From positions 310,001 to 374,000 of the forward strand of contig NZ_JAALCJ010000005.1 in the NCBI RefSeq assembly GCF_011078175.1: a DNA stretch of 64,000 bases, given 5' to 3'. Position 1 is the first letter of the stretch. Each line of letters begins with the position of its first letter. The notes below the pieces were generated by a model. That model did no database searches. It worked only from the letters and a program-made list of their open reading frames with translations, and was not told the DNA's origin. The position numbers and the translations under genes are program-made. Positions 47,192-57,040 of this stretch are shown piece by piece. This DNA comes from Enterobacter cloacae. GTDB taxonomy: Bacteria; Pseudomonadota; Gammaproteobacteria; Enterobacterales; Enterobacteriaceae.

Positions 47192-48478
47192 TCACTCAGC
47201 CGTCAGCAGATTCGCCACGGTACGCACGCCCAGACCGGTCGCGCCCGCGGACCACTGCTCAACCGCCGCTTTACGATAGGTTGCGGAGCAGTCGATGTGC
47301 AGCCAGCCTTCGTGATAATTCTCAACGAAGTGAGACAGGAAGCCTGCGGCAGTGCTTGCCCCCGCCGGGTACGCCGCGCTCGCGGTGTTGTTCAGCTCGG
47401 CAAAGTTAGACGGCAGCTGGCTGCGGTGGAATTCGGCCAGCGGCAGACGCCAGAACGGCTCGTTCTCTGCGGCAGCGCTTGCCAGCAGACGTGCGGCCAG
47501 CTTGTCGTCGAAGCTGAACAGCGCATGGTAGTCGTTCCCCAGGGCGGTTTTCGCCGCGCCGGTCAGCGTCGCCATGTCGATGATCAGCTCTGGTTTCTGC
47601 GCGGACGCATCAATCAGGCCATCGGCCAGCACCAGACGGCCTTCGGCGTCGGTGTTCATCACCTCAACGTTTTTACCGTTGCGGTAGCGAATGATGTCGC
47701 CCAGCTTGAAGGCGTTGCCGCTCACCATGTTGTCCGCGCAGCACAGGTAGAGCTTCACGCGCTTGTTCAGGCCGCGGGTAATCGCAAATGCCAGCGCGCC
47801 GGTAATGGTTGCCGCGCCGCCCATGTCGGACTTCATGGAGTCCATGAACGCGCTCTGCTTGAGGCTGTAGCCGCCGGTGTCGAAGGTAATGCCTTTCCCG
47901 ACCAGGCAGGCAAAGACAGGCGCTTCTTTATCGCCGGTTGGGTTGTAGTCCAGCGCCAGCAGGACCGGAGGCCGCTCAGAGCCTCGGCCTACGGTGTGGA
48001 TGCCCATATAGTTCTGCTCGCGCAGGTCCTCACCTTTGGTAATGCGGTAGGACATTTTGTCACCCGCCACGCCGCACAGCAGGTCAACGGCGCGCTGTGC
48101 AAGCTGCTCAGGACCTAACTCTTCCGCCGGGGCGTTGATGGTGTCGCGCACCCAGTCGATGATTTGCAGGCGGCTTTCCAGCTCTTTCTGACCGGCTTCG
48201 TCGAGGTTCGCCCACTCAATTTTGCGGGTGCCTTTCGGCCCTTTGTAGCCCGCCCAGAACGCCCAGCTACGGTCGGTGTCCCAGCCTTCGCCTTCCAGCG
48301 AGACATGTTTGATGCCCAGGCCGTCAATTTTGCGCGCGGCGCGCTGGATCAGGCCCAAATCATCGTTGCCCGTCAGGTGCAGGGTAATGCCGTCGTTGTT
48401 GATGCTGTAGCTGGCTTTCTCGCCCCAGCGCGCGTCGGCAGGCTGCGTAGAGAGCGTAATCTTCATCGCTTCGGTCAT
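47192..48478 (-). CDS. pepB: aminopeptidase PepB
   Basis: 428 residues from ATG 48478 ([13 protein letters not shown]), one longer than E. coli. It is an M17 leucyl-aminopeptidase-family enzyme, cytoplasmic, manganese-dependent, with broad specificity including acidic N-termini. Metal and active-site segments are [24 protein letters not shown] and the family signature [12 protein letters not shown]. It follows the isc operon with a hairpin between. Confidence 0.96.
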   Translation of the reverse strand: MTEAMKITLSTQPADARWGEKASYSINNDGITLHLTGNDDLGLIQRAARKIDGLGIKHVSLEGEGWDTDRSWAFWAGYKGPKGTRKIEWANLDEAGQKELESRLQIIDWVRDTINAPAEELGPEQLAQRAVDLLCGVAGDKMSYRITKGEDLREQNYMGIHTVGRGSERPPVLLALDYNPTGDKEAPVFACLVGKGITFDTGGYSLKQSAFMDSMKSDMGGAATITGALAFAITRGLNKRVKLYLCCADNMVSGNAFKLGDIIRYRNGKNVEVMNTDAEGRLVLADGLIDASAQKPELIIDMATLTGAAKTALGNDYHALFSFDDKLAARLLASAAAENEPFWRLPLAEFHRSQLPSNFAELNNTASAAYPAGASTAAGFLSHFVENYHEGWLHIDCSATYRKAAVEQWSAGATGLGVRTVANLLTAE

Positions 48479-48498
48479 TTTATTTATCCTTATTAGCA

Positions 48499-48524
48499 AA
48501 CGGGCCGCCTGAAGGCAGCCCGTT
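48499..48524 (-). terminator. hairpin between iscX and pepB
   Basis: AACGGGC pairs with GCCCGTT around an inner GCC..GGC stem. It lies 8 bases past the iscX stop and marks the end of the isc operon. The T tract is weak, so partial read-through into pepB is possible. Confidence 0.5.
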
Positions 48525-48531
48525 AAGTGAT

Positions 48532-48732
48532 TTACTCTGCTTCATCTAACCAGACTAACAGAATCGCCTCCAGAATTTTTTCATTGGATGCGTTTGGATC
48601 GTCGTCGAAATCTTCTAAATCGCAGATCCACTGGTGCATGTCGGTGAATCGTACGGTTTTCGGATCGAGATCCGGGTTCGCGTCGTAGAGCGCTTCGCCG
48701 ATCTCACGGCTGTCAGTCCACTTCAGTCCCAT
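48532..48732 (-). CDS. iscX: iron-sulfur assembly protein IscX
   Basis: 66 residues, highly acidic ([26 protein letters not shown]), identical in layout to E. coli IscX; ATG 48732 is used instead of an upstream in-frame start inside fdx. It binds IscS and iron and adjusts cluster assembly. It is the last gene of the operon, one base after fdx. Confidence 0.95.
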   Translation of the reverse strand: MGLKWTDSREIGEALYDANPDLDPKTVRFTDMHQWICDLEDFDDDPNASNEKILEAILLVWLDEAE

Positions 48733-48733
48733 A

Positions 48734-49069
48734 TTAATGCTCGCGTGCGTGGTTGATGGTGTAGCGTGGGAATTCCACGACCAGATCTTCATCGGTCACC
48801 GCGGCCTGGCAGCTTAAGCGGCTGTCTGGCTCCAGACCCCATGCTTTATCCAGCATGTCGTCTTCGTCTTCGGTGCTCTCAGCAAGAGAGTCGAAACCTT
48901 CACGCACGATGCAGTGGCAGGTGGTGCAGGCACAGGATTTTTCACAGGCGTGTTCCACTTCGATACCTGCGCGCAGGGCAACATCGAGAATGGTTTCACC
49001 GGTCTTCGCTTCCAGAACAGCGCCATCCGGACAGAGGTCCGCATGAGGCAAAATAACAATCTTTGGCAT
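48734..49069 (-). CDS. fdx: [2Fe-2S] ferredoxin of the ISC system
   Basis: 111 residues. Cluster ligands are Cys42, Cys48 and Cys51 in [13 protein letters not shown] and a fourth in RLSCQAAV near 87. It supplies electrons for cluster assembly on IscU. It lies one base after hscA. Confidence 0.97.
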   Translation of the reverse strand: MPKIVILPHADLCPDGAVLEAKTGETILDVALRAGIEVEHACEKSCACTTCHCIVREGFDSLAESTEDEDDMLDKAWGLEPDSRLSCQAAVTDEDLVVEFPRYTINHAREH

Positions 49070-49070
49070 A

Positions 49071-50921
49071 TTAAACCTCGTCCACGGACTGGCCTTTCAG
49101 CGCGACGCGGACAGATTTGTCCATGCGGCGAGCGGCGAAGTCCTGGGTTTGTTTATCAACGTTTTTAATGGCTTCTTCTATTGCGTCAGCGTCATTGCCC
49201 ATGGCGACGACGCTTAAGTGCGCGGCAGCCTCGTCAATCACCTGACGCTCAGCGGCGCTTAACAGCGCGGCATCGGCATTGAGTGCCCCGGTCAGGCTCT
49301 CCAGCACGCGTGCGGCTTCCACTTTCTGTTCCGCCAGCATACGCGCCTTCACATCCTGCTCGGCGTAGCTCATTGAGTCCTGAATCATGGAGGCGATTTC
49401 GCCATCGGTCAGGCCGTAGGACGGCTTAACCTGAATAGACGATTCCACGCCGGTGGATTTTTCCATCGCCGTGACGCTGAGCAGGCCGTCGGCATCCACC
49501 TGGAAGGTGACGCGAATATGCGCCCCGCCCGCCGGTAATGCAGGGATACCGCGCAGCGCAAAGCGCGCCAGAGAGCGGCAGTCCTGCACCAGCTCGCGTT
49601 CGCCCTGCATGACGTGGATGGACATCGCAGTCTGGCCGTCTTTAAAGGTGGTGAACTCTTGCGCGCGCGCCACCGGAATGGTGGTGTTACGCGGGATGAC
49701 TTTCTCCACCAGGCCACCCATGGTTTCTAAACCAAGGGACAGCGGGATAACGTCCAGCAGCAGCATTTCACTGTCCGGCTTGTTGCCGACCAGAATATCG
49801 GCCTGGATAGCGGCGCCTACGGCGACCACTTTGTCCGGATCGATGGCGGTCAGCGGCGTGCGGCCAAAGAACTCACCTACACGTTCGCGCACCAGCGGCA
49901 CGCGGGTAGAGCCGCCGACCATGACCACTTCCAGCACCTCGTCAGCCTCAACGCCCGCATCTTTCAATGCGCGACGGCAGGCCAGCAGGGTGCGTTTAAC
50001 CAAAGGTGCGATCAGATCGTTAAACTGGTCGCGGGAGATTTCACCCTGCCAGCCCGCCACGTTCACGGTAACCGTCTGCGCATCGCTGAGGGCAATTTTG
50101 GCATCGATGGCCGCATCCAGCAGTTCACGCTGGACGCGCGCATCGCTGCGATCGGCAATACCGGCCTGCTCGCGAATGTAATCCGCCAGCAGATGATCGA
50201 AGTCATCGCCGCCCAGCGCGGAATCCCCGCCGGTCGCCAGCACTTCGAACACGCCGCGGCTTAAGCGCAAGATTGAGATATCAAACGTCCCGCCGCCCAG
50301 GTCGTAAACTGCAATCACCCCTTCCTGACCGGAGTCGAGGCCGTAGGCAATCGCCGCCGCCGTCGGTTCATTCAGCAGGCGCAGCACGTGCAGGCCCGCC
50401 AGACGGGCTGCATCCTTGGTGCCCTGACGCTGTGCATCATCAAAATAGGCCGGAACGGTAATCACCACGCCGTCGAGATCGCCGCCGAGCGTCGCTGTAG
50501 CGCGCGCTGCCAGCGCCTTCAGGATGTCCGCAGAAACACGGATCGGGTTCAGCAGACCGGCCTCGGTTGCAATCATCGGCAGGCCGTTTTCGCTGGCCTG
50601 AAGCTGATACGGCAGATGCGGGTAGCGGGCCTGGATATCAGCCAGCGAGCGGCCCATCATGCGCTTAACCGAACTGATTGTATTGGCCGGATCGCGCGCG
50701 GCGTTAGCGCGGGCATCAAACCCGACCGCGTGACCCTGCTGCTGGTAGTGGACCACGGAAGGCAGCAGATGGCGCCCCTGCTCGTCAGCCAGCGTTTCCG
50801 CCTGGCCGCTACGCACGGTCGCCACGAGAGAATTGGTGGTGCCCAGGTCAATCCCCACCGCCAGACGACGCTGGTGCGGTGCGGCACTTAAGCCAGGCTC
50901 ACTAATTTGTAATAAGGCCAT
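49071..50921 (-). CDS. hscA: Hsp70-type chaperone HscA
   Basis: 616 residues, the E. coli length. The ATPase domain starts [15 protein letters not shown] and includes [16 protein letters not shown]; the substrate domain (about 390-616) binds the LPPVK motif of IscU. With HscB it drives transfer of clusters from IscU to target proteins. Confidence 0.98.
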   Translation of the reverse strand: MALLQISEPGLSAAPHQRRLAVGIDLGTTNSLVATVRSGQAETLADEQGRHLLPSVVHYQQQGHAVGFDARANAARDPANTISSVKRMMGRSLADIQARYPHLPYQLQASENGLPMIATEAGLLNPIRVSADILKALAARATATLGGDLDGVVITVPAYFDDAQRQGTKDAARLAGLHVLRLLNEPTAAAIAYGLDSGQEGVIAVYDLGGGTFDISILRLSRGVFEVLATGGDSALGGDDFDHLLADYIREQAGIADRSDARVQRELLDAAIDAKIALSDAQTVTVNVAGWQGEISRDQFNDLIAPLVKRTLLACRRALKDAGVEADEVLEVVMVGGSTRVPLVRERVGEFFGRTPLTAIDPDKVVAVGAAIQADILVGNKPDSEMLLLDVIPLSLGLETMGGLVEKVIPRNTTIPVARAQEFTTFKDGQTAMSIHVMQGERELVQDCRSLARFALRGIPALPAGGAHIRVTFQVDADGLLSVTAMEKSTGVESSIQVKPSYGLTDGEIASMIQDSMSYAEQDVKARMLAEQKVEAARVLESLTGALNADAALLSAAERQVIDEAAAHLSVVAMGNDADAIEEAIKNVDKQTQDFAARRMDKSVRVALKGQSVDEV

Positions 50922-50935
50922 AATTGCTTCCGAAA

Positions 50936-51451
50936 TTAAAAATCGAGCAGCTTTTCTTCGAGTTGTTCAGCACTGCTTCGCAGTTTATCGAGAAAACGGA
51001 GTTTGCGCACAGTGTCTGCCGCCACGTCCCAGGTCTCGTTGTTCAGTTGCTCCACCATCTGCTGATGGCGGGTATCAAACATGCCCTTCACGCGCGTGAT
51101 AAAACTTTCCAGGCGCGCTTCGTCTTTGGCCTGTTCAATCTCATCCAGCTCTTCGCGCAGCTCCAGCTGCTCCATCAGAAACGCCGTATCGCGAACGGTA
51201 TGTTGTTCGCTCGCCAGATCGAAACCGTGGAGCGAGAGCAGATATTCTGCACGCGCCAGCGGATGACGCAGCGTTTGCCAGGCCTGGTTGATGGTTGCGG
51301 AGTGTGATACCGCAGCCAGCTGCTCTGCCTGCGTCCCGCTGGCGAATTTATCCGGATGGTACTGACGCTGGAGATCCTGGAAACGAACCGTCAGCGCCTG
51401 AAGATCGATCGGGTATTGAGCGGGTAGTCCGAAGAGAGTGAAGTAATCCAT
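50936..51451 (-). CDS. hscB: J-domain co-chaperone HscB
   Basis: 171 residues. The J domain (about 1-75) has HPDK at 32-35, which stimulates HscA, and the C-terminal coiled domain binds IscU. It lies 14 bases ahead of hscA and after a hairpin separating it from iscA. Confidence 0.97.
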   Translation of the reverse strand: MDYFTLFGLPAQYPIDLQALTVRFQDLQRQYHPDKFASGTQAEQLAAVSHSATINQAWQTLRHPLARAEYLLSLHGFDLASEQHTVRDTAFLMEQLELREELDEIEQAKDEARLESFITRVKGMFDTRHQQMVEQLNNETWDVAADTVRKLRFLDKLRSSAEQLEEKLLDF

Positions 51452-51479
51452 AACAATCTCAGGGGTAGCCTGTTAGAAC

Positions 51480-51513
51480 AAACCCCACGCGCAGCAAAGC
51501 CACGGTGGGGTTT
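51480..51513 (-). promoter_or_regulatory. iscA-hscB intercistronic hairpin
   Basis: AAACCCCAC pairs with GTGGGGTTT (9 bp) around a GC-rich loop, in the 76-base gap between iscA and hscB. It splits the operon into iscRSUA and hscBA-fdx-iscX parts and could act as a partial terminator or processing stop (inference). Confidence 0.6.
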
Positions 51514-51527
51514 CGGATGACGCGCGG

Positions 51528-51851
51528 TTAAACGTGGAAGCTTTCGCCGCAACCACACTCGTCTTTGACGTTCGGGTTCGTGAATTTGAACCCTTCGTTC
51601 AGGCCTTCTTTAACGAAGTCCAGCTGAGTGCCGTTGAGGAATTGCAGGCTTTTGCCATCGACCACCACCTTCACGCCCTTGTCTTCAAACACGGTGTCAT
51701 CAGACGCCGGCTCGTCAACAAACTCCAGTACGTAAGCCATACCAGAACAGCCGGAGGTACGTACGCCCAGTCGCAGGCCAAAGCCTTTACCACGGTTCGC
51801 CAGAAAAGAGCTTACTCGCGCGGCAGCGCTGTCGCTAAGGGTAATCGACAT
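51528..51851 (-). CDS. iscA: A-type iron-sulfur carrier IscA
   Basis: 107 residues starting [13 protein letters not shown] at 51851; two extra upstream codons are not used. Conserved cluster cysteines are Cys35 and Cys99/Cys101 (DECGCGESF). It carries [4Fe-4S] clusters to apo-proteins. Confidence 0.97.
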   Translation of the reverse strand: MSITLSDSAAARVSSFLANRGKGFGLRLGVRTSGCSGMAYVLEFVDEPASDDTVFEDKGVKVVVDGKSLQFLNGTQLDFVKEGLNEGFKFTNPNVKDECGCGESFHV

Positions 51852-51864
51852 ACTCAAACCTCAA

Positions 51865-52251
51865 TTATTTTGCTTCACGTTTGCTTTTATAATCCGCAAT
51901 AGCGGCTTTGATCGCGTCTTCTGCCAGAATAGAACAGTGAATTTTCACCGGTGGCAGTTCGAGTTCTTCAGCAATATCCGTGTTCTTGATTGCCTGTGCT
52001 TCGTCCAGAGACTTGCCCTTCACCCATTCGGTAACCAGGGAGCTGGACGCAATTGCAGAACCGCAGCCGTAGGTCTTGAAGCGCGCGTCTTCAATGATAC
52101 CTTCATTGTTGACTTTAATCTGCAACTTCATCACGTCGCCACACGCCGGTGCACCGACCATGCCGCTACCAACAGATTCGTCGCTGTTGTCAAAAGAGCC
52201 AACGTTGCGCGGGTTTTCGTAATGATCGATGACTTTTTCGCTGTATGCCAT
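51865..52251 (-). CDS. iscU: iron-sulfur scaffold IscU
   Basis: 128 residues. Scaffold cysteine Cys37 with Asp39 (GAPACGDV), the cysteine in YGCGSAIASSS and the one in KIHCSILAED are present. The LPPVK motif for HscA lies just before the last. It is the platform on which IscS-derived sulfur and iron are assembled. Confidence 0.98.
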   Translation of the reverse strand: MAYSEKVIDHYENPRNVGSFDNSDESVGSGMVGAPACGDVMKLQIKVNNEGIIEDARFKTYGCGSAIASSSLVTEWVKGKSLDEAQAIKNTDIAEELELPPVKIHCSILAEDAIKAAIADYKSKREAK

Positions 52252-52275
52252 GATGGAATTCTCCTTATGTACCGA

Positions 52276-53490
52276 TTAGTGATGTGACCATTCAATGCTG
52301 TTCAGATCCACGCCCTGCTTGAACATTTCCCACAGTGGAGAAAGGTCGCGCAGACGGCCGATGGAGTTGCGAACCAGCTTGATGGTGTAGTCAATCTCTT
52401 CTTCGGTAGTGAAACGACCTAAAGAGAAACGGATAGAGCTGTGTGCCAGCTCGTCAGTCATGCCCAGCGCGCGCAGCACGTAGGATGGCTCGAGGCTCGC
52501 AGACGTACAGGCAGAACCGGAAGAAACCGCCAGGTCTTTCAGGGCCATGATCAGCGATTCGCCTTCAACATAGTTGAAGCTGACGTTGAGGATGTTCGGT
52601 GCGCCCTGCTCAAGATCGCCGTTCAGATACACTTCTTCCATGTCCTTCACGCCGTCCCACAGACGGTTACGCAGCGTGCGCAGGCGTGCCATCTCGGTTT
52701 CCATCTCTTCTTTCGCAATGCGGTACGCTTCGCCCATGCCCACGATCTGGTGAACAGGCAGCGTACCGGAACGCATGCCGCGCTCGTGACCGCCGCCGTG
52801 CATCTGTGCTTCGATGCGGATACGTGGCTTACGACGAACGTACAGCGCGCCGATCCCTTTCGGACCATAGATTTTGTGGCCGGAGAAGGACATCAGGTCC
52901 ACTTTCAGCTGGCTCAGGTCGATAGGCAGTTTGCCCACGCTCTGGGTCGCATCTACGTGGTAGATAATACCGCGCGCGCGGCACATTTCGCCGATGGTAG
53001 CGATGTCCTGTACCACGCCGATTTCGTTGTTAACGTGCATGATGGAAACCAGAATGGTGTCATCACGCATCGCCGCTTCGAGCTCTTTCAGGTCGATGAT
53101 CCCGTTGCTCTGGGGCGCCAGGTAAGTCACTTCGAACCCTTCACGCTCCAGCTGACGGCAGGTGTCCAGCACGGCTTTGTGTTCGGTTTTACTGGTGATA
53201 ATGTGCTTGCCTTTTTTCTGATAAAAGTTGGCTGCACCTTTGATCGCCAGGTTGTCGGATTCGGTCGCACCGGAGGTGAAAACAATTTCACGCGGGTCGG
53301 CACCGACCAGGTCAGCAATCTGATTACGGGCGATATCAACCGCCTCTTCAGCGTGCCAGCCAAAACGGTGTGAACGGGAAGCTGGGTTACCAAAGTTTCC
53401 GTCCAGGGTCAGACACTGCATCATTTTCTCGGCAACACGCGGGTCCACCGGCGTGGTTGCGGAGTAGTCGAGATAAATCGGTAATTTCAT
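52276..53490 (-). CDS. iscS: cysteine desulfurase IscS
   Basis: 404 residues from ATG 53490 ([19 protein letters not shown]). A PLP enzyme that takes sulfur from cysteine for clusters, tRNA thiolation and cofactors. The PLP lysine lies in [12 protein letters not shown] (about 206) and the persulfide cysteine in [14 protein letters not shown] (about 328). Confidence 0.98.
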   Translation of the reverse strand: MKLPIYLDYSATTPVDPRVAEKMMQCLTLDGNFGNPASRSHRFGWHAEEAVDIARNQIADLVGADPREIVFTSGATESDNLAIKGAANFYQKKGKHIITSKTEHKAVLDTCRQLEREGFEVTYLAPQSNGIIDLKELEAAMRDDTILVSIMHVNNEIGVVQDIATIGEMCRARGIIYHVDATQSVGKLPIDLSQLKVDLMSFSGHKIYGPKGIGALYVRRKPRIRIEAQMHGGGHERGMRSGTLPVHQIVGMGEAYRIAKEEMETEMARLRTLRNRLWDGVKDMEEVYLNGDLEQGAPNILNVSFNYVEGESLIMALKDLAVSSGSACTSASLEPSYVLRALGMTDELAHSSIRFSLGRFTTEEEIDYTIKLVRNSIGRLRDLSPLWEMFKQGVDLNSIEWSHH

Positions 53491-53525
53491 TGCTCTATAA
53501 ACTCCGTACATCGCTTCAATGCAAG

Positions 53526-53588
53526 GAATCAGGCAACCGGCTGGATGTACGACCGAGTACGCGGGATGTGTCCACCCCGGCCTGATTC
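53526..53588 (-). promoter_or_regulatory. iscR-iscS intergenic stem-loop (RyhB-responsive region)
   Basis: The 117-base gap contains GAATCAGGC (53526-53534) and GCCTGATTC (53580-53588), a perfect 9-bp outer stem enclosing further pairings. In E. coli a structure here protects iscR mRNA when the small RNA RyhB pairs near the iscS ribosome site and triggers decay of iscSUA. Conservation of position and a strong stem suggest the same mechanism; the RyhB pairing itself was not checked. Confidence 0.65.
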
Positions 53589-53607
53589 TGAATACTTATC
53601 TTTTTAA

Positions 53608-54099
53608 TTACGCGCGCAGTTTGACGTCGATAGCGTCCTGTGTGCGGGTACTGCGTTGTGGATCCTGACTATGCTGACGACCAGAGACATCCAGAACTTC
53701 CTGGTTGTTAACCAGTTCACCCAGGGTGATGTTGTTCAGGAAGCCGGTCAGACGGTCGCTCAGATCGCGCCACAGCGCGTGGGTCAGGCATTTATCGCCG
53801 CCCTGGCAGCCGCCTTTACCCTGGCAACGGGTCGCGTCAACGGATTCGTCAACCGCGCTAATCACTTCGCCAACCGCAATACTGCCCGCGTCTTTACCCA
53901 GCAGATAACCGCCGCCCGGGCCACGAACGCTGGACACCAGTCCATTTTTACGCAGTCTGGAGAACAGCTGTTCCAGGTAAGAGAGGGAGATCCCTTGTCG
54001 TTCAGAAATATCAGCCAACGGAACCGGGCCCGCTTCGGAGTTGAGCGCAACGTCCAGCATCGCGGTCACGGCATAACGCCCTTTAGATGTCAGTCTCAT
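53608..54099 (-). CDS. iscR: iron-sulfur cluster regulator IscR
   Basis: 163 residues. An Rrf2-type winged helix binds DNA, and a [2Fe-2S] cluster is held by Cys92, Cys98, Cys104 and His107 ([16 protein letters not shown]). Holo-IscR represses its own operon; apo-IscR acts on other promoters. It is first gene of the isc operon with two operator-like sites upstream. Confidence 0.98.
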   Translation of the reverse strand: MRLTSKGRYAVTAMLDVALNSEAGPVPLADISERQGISLSYLEQLFSRLRKNGLVSSVRGPGGGYLLGKDAGSIAVGEVISAVDESVDATRCQGKGGCQGGDKCLTHALWRDLSDRLTGFLNNITLGELVNNQEVLDVSGRQHSQDPQRSTRTQDAIDVKLRA

Positions 54100-54181
54100 G
54101 TCTTACTTAACCTCAAACTCGCCCCTGCCCGGGGTTTTTTATTGTAAAATGGGGGTATTGCATAGCAGGGCCAAGTCTGAC

Positions 54182-54232
54182 ATTCCTGACTAAAATGGTC
54201 AACTATTTACTTGACTGTTTTAGTCAGGTATT
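54182..54232 (-). promoter_or_regulatory. two tandem type 1 IscR operators of the isc promoter
   Basis: On the minus strand ATACCTGACTAAAACAGTCA.. (54208-54232) and ATAGTTGACCATTTTAGTCA.. (54182-54206) both fit the type 1 IscR pattern ATASYYGACTRDDDYAGTCGGGTAT, one base apart. They provide autorepression of iscRSUA by cluster-loaded IscR, as in E. coli. Confidence 0.8.
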
Positions 54233-54256
54233 TAACCTTCTGTGCCGTATCCTTTT

Positions 54257-54324
54257 GCCCGGCGGCGCTATGCTTGCACGGGCCTACGGGTTTTGTAGGC
54301 CGGGTAAGCGCAGCGCCACCCGGC
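54257..54324. repeat. REP/BIME element between trmJ and iscR
   Basis: GCCCGGCGGCGCTATGCTTG and the inverted GGTAAGCGCAGCGCCACC end flank a GGGCCTACGGGTTTTGTAGGCC centre. It is the same family as the elements at 47.1 kb and 63.6 kb. Confidence 0.88.
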
Positions 54325-54336
54325 GAACAGACGGCA

Positions 54337-55062
54337 CTACTCGTTATTCTTCTGCTCAATCGACGCCAGAATTCCGCGCAGGATATTCAGCTCCTGGCTT
54401 TCCGGACGCGCTCGGGTGAACATACGGCGCAGCTTGTTCATCACCTGGCCCGGGTGGCCTTCACGGATAAAACCGGTAGAGAGCAGCGTCTGCTCCAGAT
54501 GACCGTAGAAACGCTCCAGGTCGTCCACCAACGGGTAGGCCGTCTCTTCTTTAGATTCGACCGGCTTCTCCTGCGTCGCCAGCCATGCCATGCGCACTTC
54601 GTAGGCGATCACCTGTACCGCCATCGCCAGATTCAGCGAGCTGTATTCCGGGTTGGCGGCAATCGCCACGTGGTAGTGACACTTCTGTAGTTCCTCGTTG
54701 GTCAGGCCAACGCGTTCACGACCAAACACCAGCGCAACCGGCGCCTGGTCCGCTTCTGAGATGCTCTTCAGGCCGCATTCGCGCGGGTCCAGCATCGGCC
54801 AGGGCAGCGTACGGGAGCGCGCGCTGGTCCCCACCACCAGGCTGCAACCGGCCAGGGCTTCGTCCAGGGTGTCCACGATCTGCGCATTACCGATCACGTC
54901 GCTGGCGCCGGCCGCCAGAGCAATAGCCTGAGAGTCTGGTTTCACCAGCGGATTCACCAGCCACAGGTTCGTTAAGCCCATGGTTTTCATAGCGCGGGCC
55001 ACAGAGCCCATGTTGCCGGTGTGCGATGTTTCGACCAGCACGATTCGAATGTTTTGCAGCAT
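54337..55062 (-). CDS. trmJ: tRNA (cytidine/uridine-2'-O-)-methyltransferase TrmJ
   Basis: 241 residues from ATG 55062 ([26 protein letters not shown]); a longer in-frame start at 55128 would run into the divergent suhB promoter. It is a SPOUT-class enzyme methylating position 32 of several tRNAs; the knot region has [18 protein letters not shown] and [15 protein letters not shown]. It is five residues shorter than E. coli TrmJ at the C-terminus. Confidence 0.96.
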   Translation of the reverse strand: MLQNIRIVLVETSHTGNMGSVARAMKTMGLTNLWLVNPLVKPDSQAIALAAGASDVIGNAQIVDTLDEALAGCSLVVGTSARSRTLPWPMLDPRECGLKSISEADQAPVALVFGRERVGLTNEELQKCHYHVAIAANPEYSSLNLAMAVQVIAYEVRMAWLATQEKPVESKEETAYPLVDDLERFYGHLEQTLLSTGFIREGHPGQVMNKLRRMFTRARPESQELNILRGILASIEQKNNE

Positions 55063-55194
55063 AATTTTTAGATGTCTGGATTCAGTGTCTGAAGAATATT
55101 CGGGCATATTATCATAAACGAGAGACATAATCCGATCCCGCTGCTATACTCTGCGCCGATTTTCCTGTTCTTTAACATCCAGTGAGAGAGACCG

Positions 55195-55998
55195 ATGCAT
55201 CCGATGCTGACCATCGCCGTGCGCGCAGCGCGCAAGGCGGGTAATGTAATTGCCAAACACTACGAAACCCCAGACTCCGTAGAAACCAGCCAGAAAGGCA
55301 GCAATGATTTCGTGACTAACGTCGATAAAGCCGCAGAAGCGATTATTATCGAAACGATCCGCAAATCTTACCCGCAGCACACCATCATCACCGAAGAAAG
55401 CGGTGAACATGAAGGTACCGATCAGGATGTTCAATGGGTTATCGATCCACTGGATGGCACCACCAACTTCGTCAAACGCCTGCCACACTTCTCTGTGTCT
55501 ATCGCAGTACGCATCAAAGGCCGTACTGAAGTCGCCGTTGTTTACGATCCAATGCGTAACGAACTGTTTACCGCGACCCGCGGTCAGGGCGCGCAGCTGA
55601 ACGGCTACCGTCTGCGTTGCAGCAATGCACGCGATCTGGACGGCACCATTCTGGCGACCGGCTTCCCGTTCAAGGCGAAGCAGCACGCAACTACCTATAT
55701 GAATATTCTGGGCAAGCTGTTCACCGAATGCGCGGACTTCCGTCGCACCGGCTCTGCTGCACTGGATCTGGCCTACGTAGCGACCGGCCGCGTTGACGGT
55801 TACTTCGAACTGTCCCTGAAGCCATGGGATTTTGCGGCGGGCGAGCTGATCGCGCGTGAAGCAGGTGCGATTGTTTGCGACTTCACCGGCGGCCATAACT
55901 ATATGTCTACCGGCAACATCGTTGCAGGTAACCCGCGCGTCGTTAAAGCCATGCTGGCAAACATGCGTGATGAACTGAGCGATGCGCTGAAGCGTTAA
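55195..55998 (+). CDS. suhB: inositol monophosphatase family protein SuhB
   Basis: 267 residues, E. coli length. The metal-binding ITEESGEHEG and DPLDGTTNFVKRLPHF motifs are intact. Besides inositol-1-phosphatase activity, SuhB is a component of the rRNA antitermination complex with NusA. It is divergent from trmJ. Confidence 0.97.
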   Translation: MHPMLTIAVRAARKAGNVIAKHYETPDSVETSQKGSNDFVTNVDKAAEAIIIETIRKSYPQHTIITEESGEHEGTDQDVQWVIDPLDGTTNFVKRLPHFSVSIAVRIKGRTEVAVVYDPMRNELFTATRGQGAQLNGYRLRCSNARDLDGTILATGFPFKAKQHATTYMNILGKLFTECADFRRTGSAALDLAYVATGRVDGYFELSLKPWDFAAGELIAREAGAIVCDFTGGHNYMSTGNIVAGNPRVVKAMLANMRDELSDALKR

Positions 55999-56009
55999 TC
56001 CCGGTAATT

Positions 56010-56041
56010 CCCTCTCCCTATGGGAGAGGGTCAGGGTGAGG
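56010..56041. repeat. dispersed hairpin repeat after suhB
   Basis: CCCTCTCCC TAT GGGAGAGGG followed by TCAGGGTGAGG. This short repeated unit is common between genes in Enterobacter and Klebsiella. It sits between the ends of convergent suhB and the nickel/cobalt exporter and may terminate transcription. Confidence 0.7.
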
Positions 56042-56056
56042 ACACCAGACCGCACC

Positions 56057-57040
56057 CTACCAGAAAGGCCGCAATCCCCTTCCCACCGGCACCGCACTCA
56101 TCCACATCGTGACCGCAGCCACCAGCAGAATCACCCCGCCAGCCAGCGCCAGCGTTGTCCATCCAACCTGTCGCCACAATACCGGCGTTTTATTGCCGCT
56201 GAGTTTTACCGCAAGCTGACGGAAGCTATGCACAAGCAGGGCTAACGAAGAGATAGTCAGAGACGTTCCCGCCGCCATCGCCAGCGCCGAGAGCATGCCC
56301 CAGCCGAAGACACCAATCACTTTACTGAACAGCAGCACCATGATTGCCCCCGAGCACGGACGCATTCCCATAGACAGAATAATCATCAGGCGCGCGCGCC
56401 AGTCGTCACCATTCTGTAACTGTTCCTGCGTTGGCAGATGCTGATGTCCGCACCCGCAGTTTTCATGGTGAACATGATGCGGCATAAAGGCTTTGAATTT
56501 CGGTTTTTGCAGCAACGCGCGCAGTTTTCTCAGCGCCCGCCAGCAGAGGATCAGCCCCAGCAAGCCCACCAGCGCGTAACTCCCCTTCTCCAGCCAGAAG
56601 CTGCTCATATGCAGCTGGCGGGCGGGCAGCTGTAGCAGCGAAAGGACGACCACGACCAGCGCAATCGCCACACCGCCCTGAAGTAAAGAGGAAGCCAGCG
56701 TCAGGCCGATACTCGATTTCAGCTTCGACGGATGCGTGGCAAGCCAGGTTGTGATGACGATTTTGCCGTGCCCCGGCCCCAGGGCATGCAGCACGCCATA
56801 GATGAAGCTGAACGCCATAAGAGCGCCGCCCGCTTTGGTCGGATTTTCCGCCACGGCTTTCAGCAGCCCGCTCATCTGCTGATTAACGTCCCTCTGCCAG
56901 AGGATGCTTTTCATCATCACCTGCGGCCATGCCTGCCACAGCCAGAGCGCGCCGCAAACCGCTAATAACAAAAAAAGCGCCAGAGGCCAGAGGTGCAGCC
57001 AGCGACGCGGCTTACTGGCGGGAGAGGAGATCACTGACAT
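56057..57040 (-). CDS. nickel/cobalt transporter, NicO/RcnA family
   Basis: 327 residues with six or more membrane helices. The conserved LHALGPGHGKIV motif of NicO proteins is near residue 87, and a cytoplasmic loop near residue 185 is rich in His and Cys (HHVHHENCGCGHQH), as expected for Ni/Co binding. It probably exports or imports Ni2+/Co2+. It overlaps the DUF1007 gene by 10 bases; this pair has no counterpart beside suhB in E. coli K-12. Confidence 0.88.
   Translation of the reverse strand: MSVISSPASKPRRWLHLWPLALFLLLAVCGALWLWQAWPQVMMKSILWQRDVNQQMSGLLKAVAENPTKAGGALMAFSFIYGVLHALGPGHGKIVITTWLATHPSKLKSSIGLTLASSLLQGGVAIALVVVVLSLLQLPARQLHMSSFWLEKGSYALVGLLGLILCWRALRKLRALLQKPKFKAFMPHHVHHENCGCGHQHLPTQEQLQNGDDWRARLMIILSMGMRPCSGAIMVLLFSKVIGVFGWGMLSALAMAAGTSLTISSLALLVHSFRQLAVKLSGNKTPVLWRQVGWTTLALAGGVILLVAAVTMWMSAVPVGRGLRPFW

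Noticed and set aside
54121-54145. GC-rich hairpin followed by TTTTTT on the plus strand upstream of iscR
   Set aside because: It looks like a terminator on the plus strand, but no plus-strand gene ends there. It lies in the iscR leader, and a short GC palindrome is not enough to call a function.
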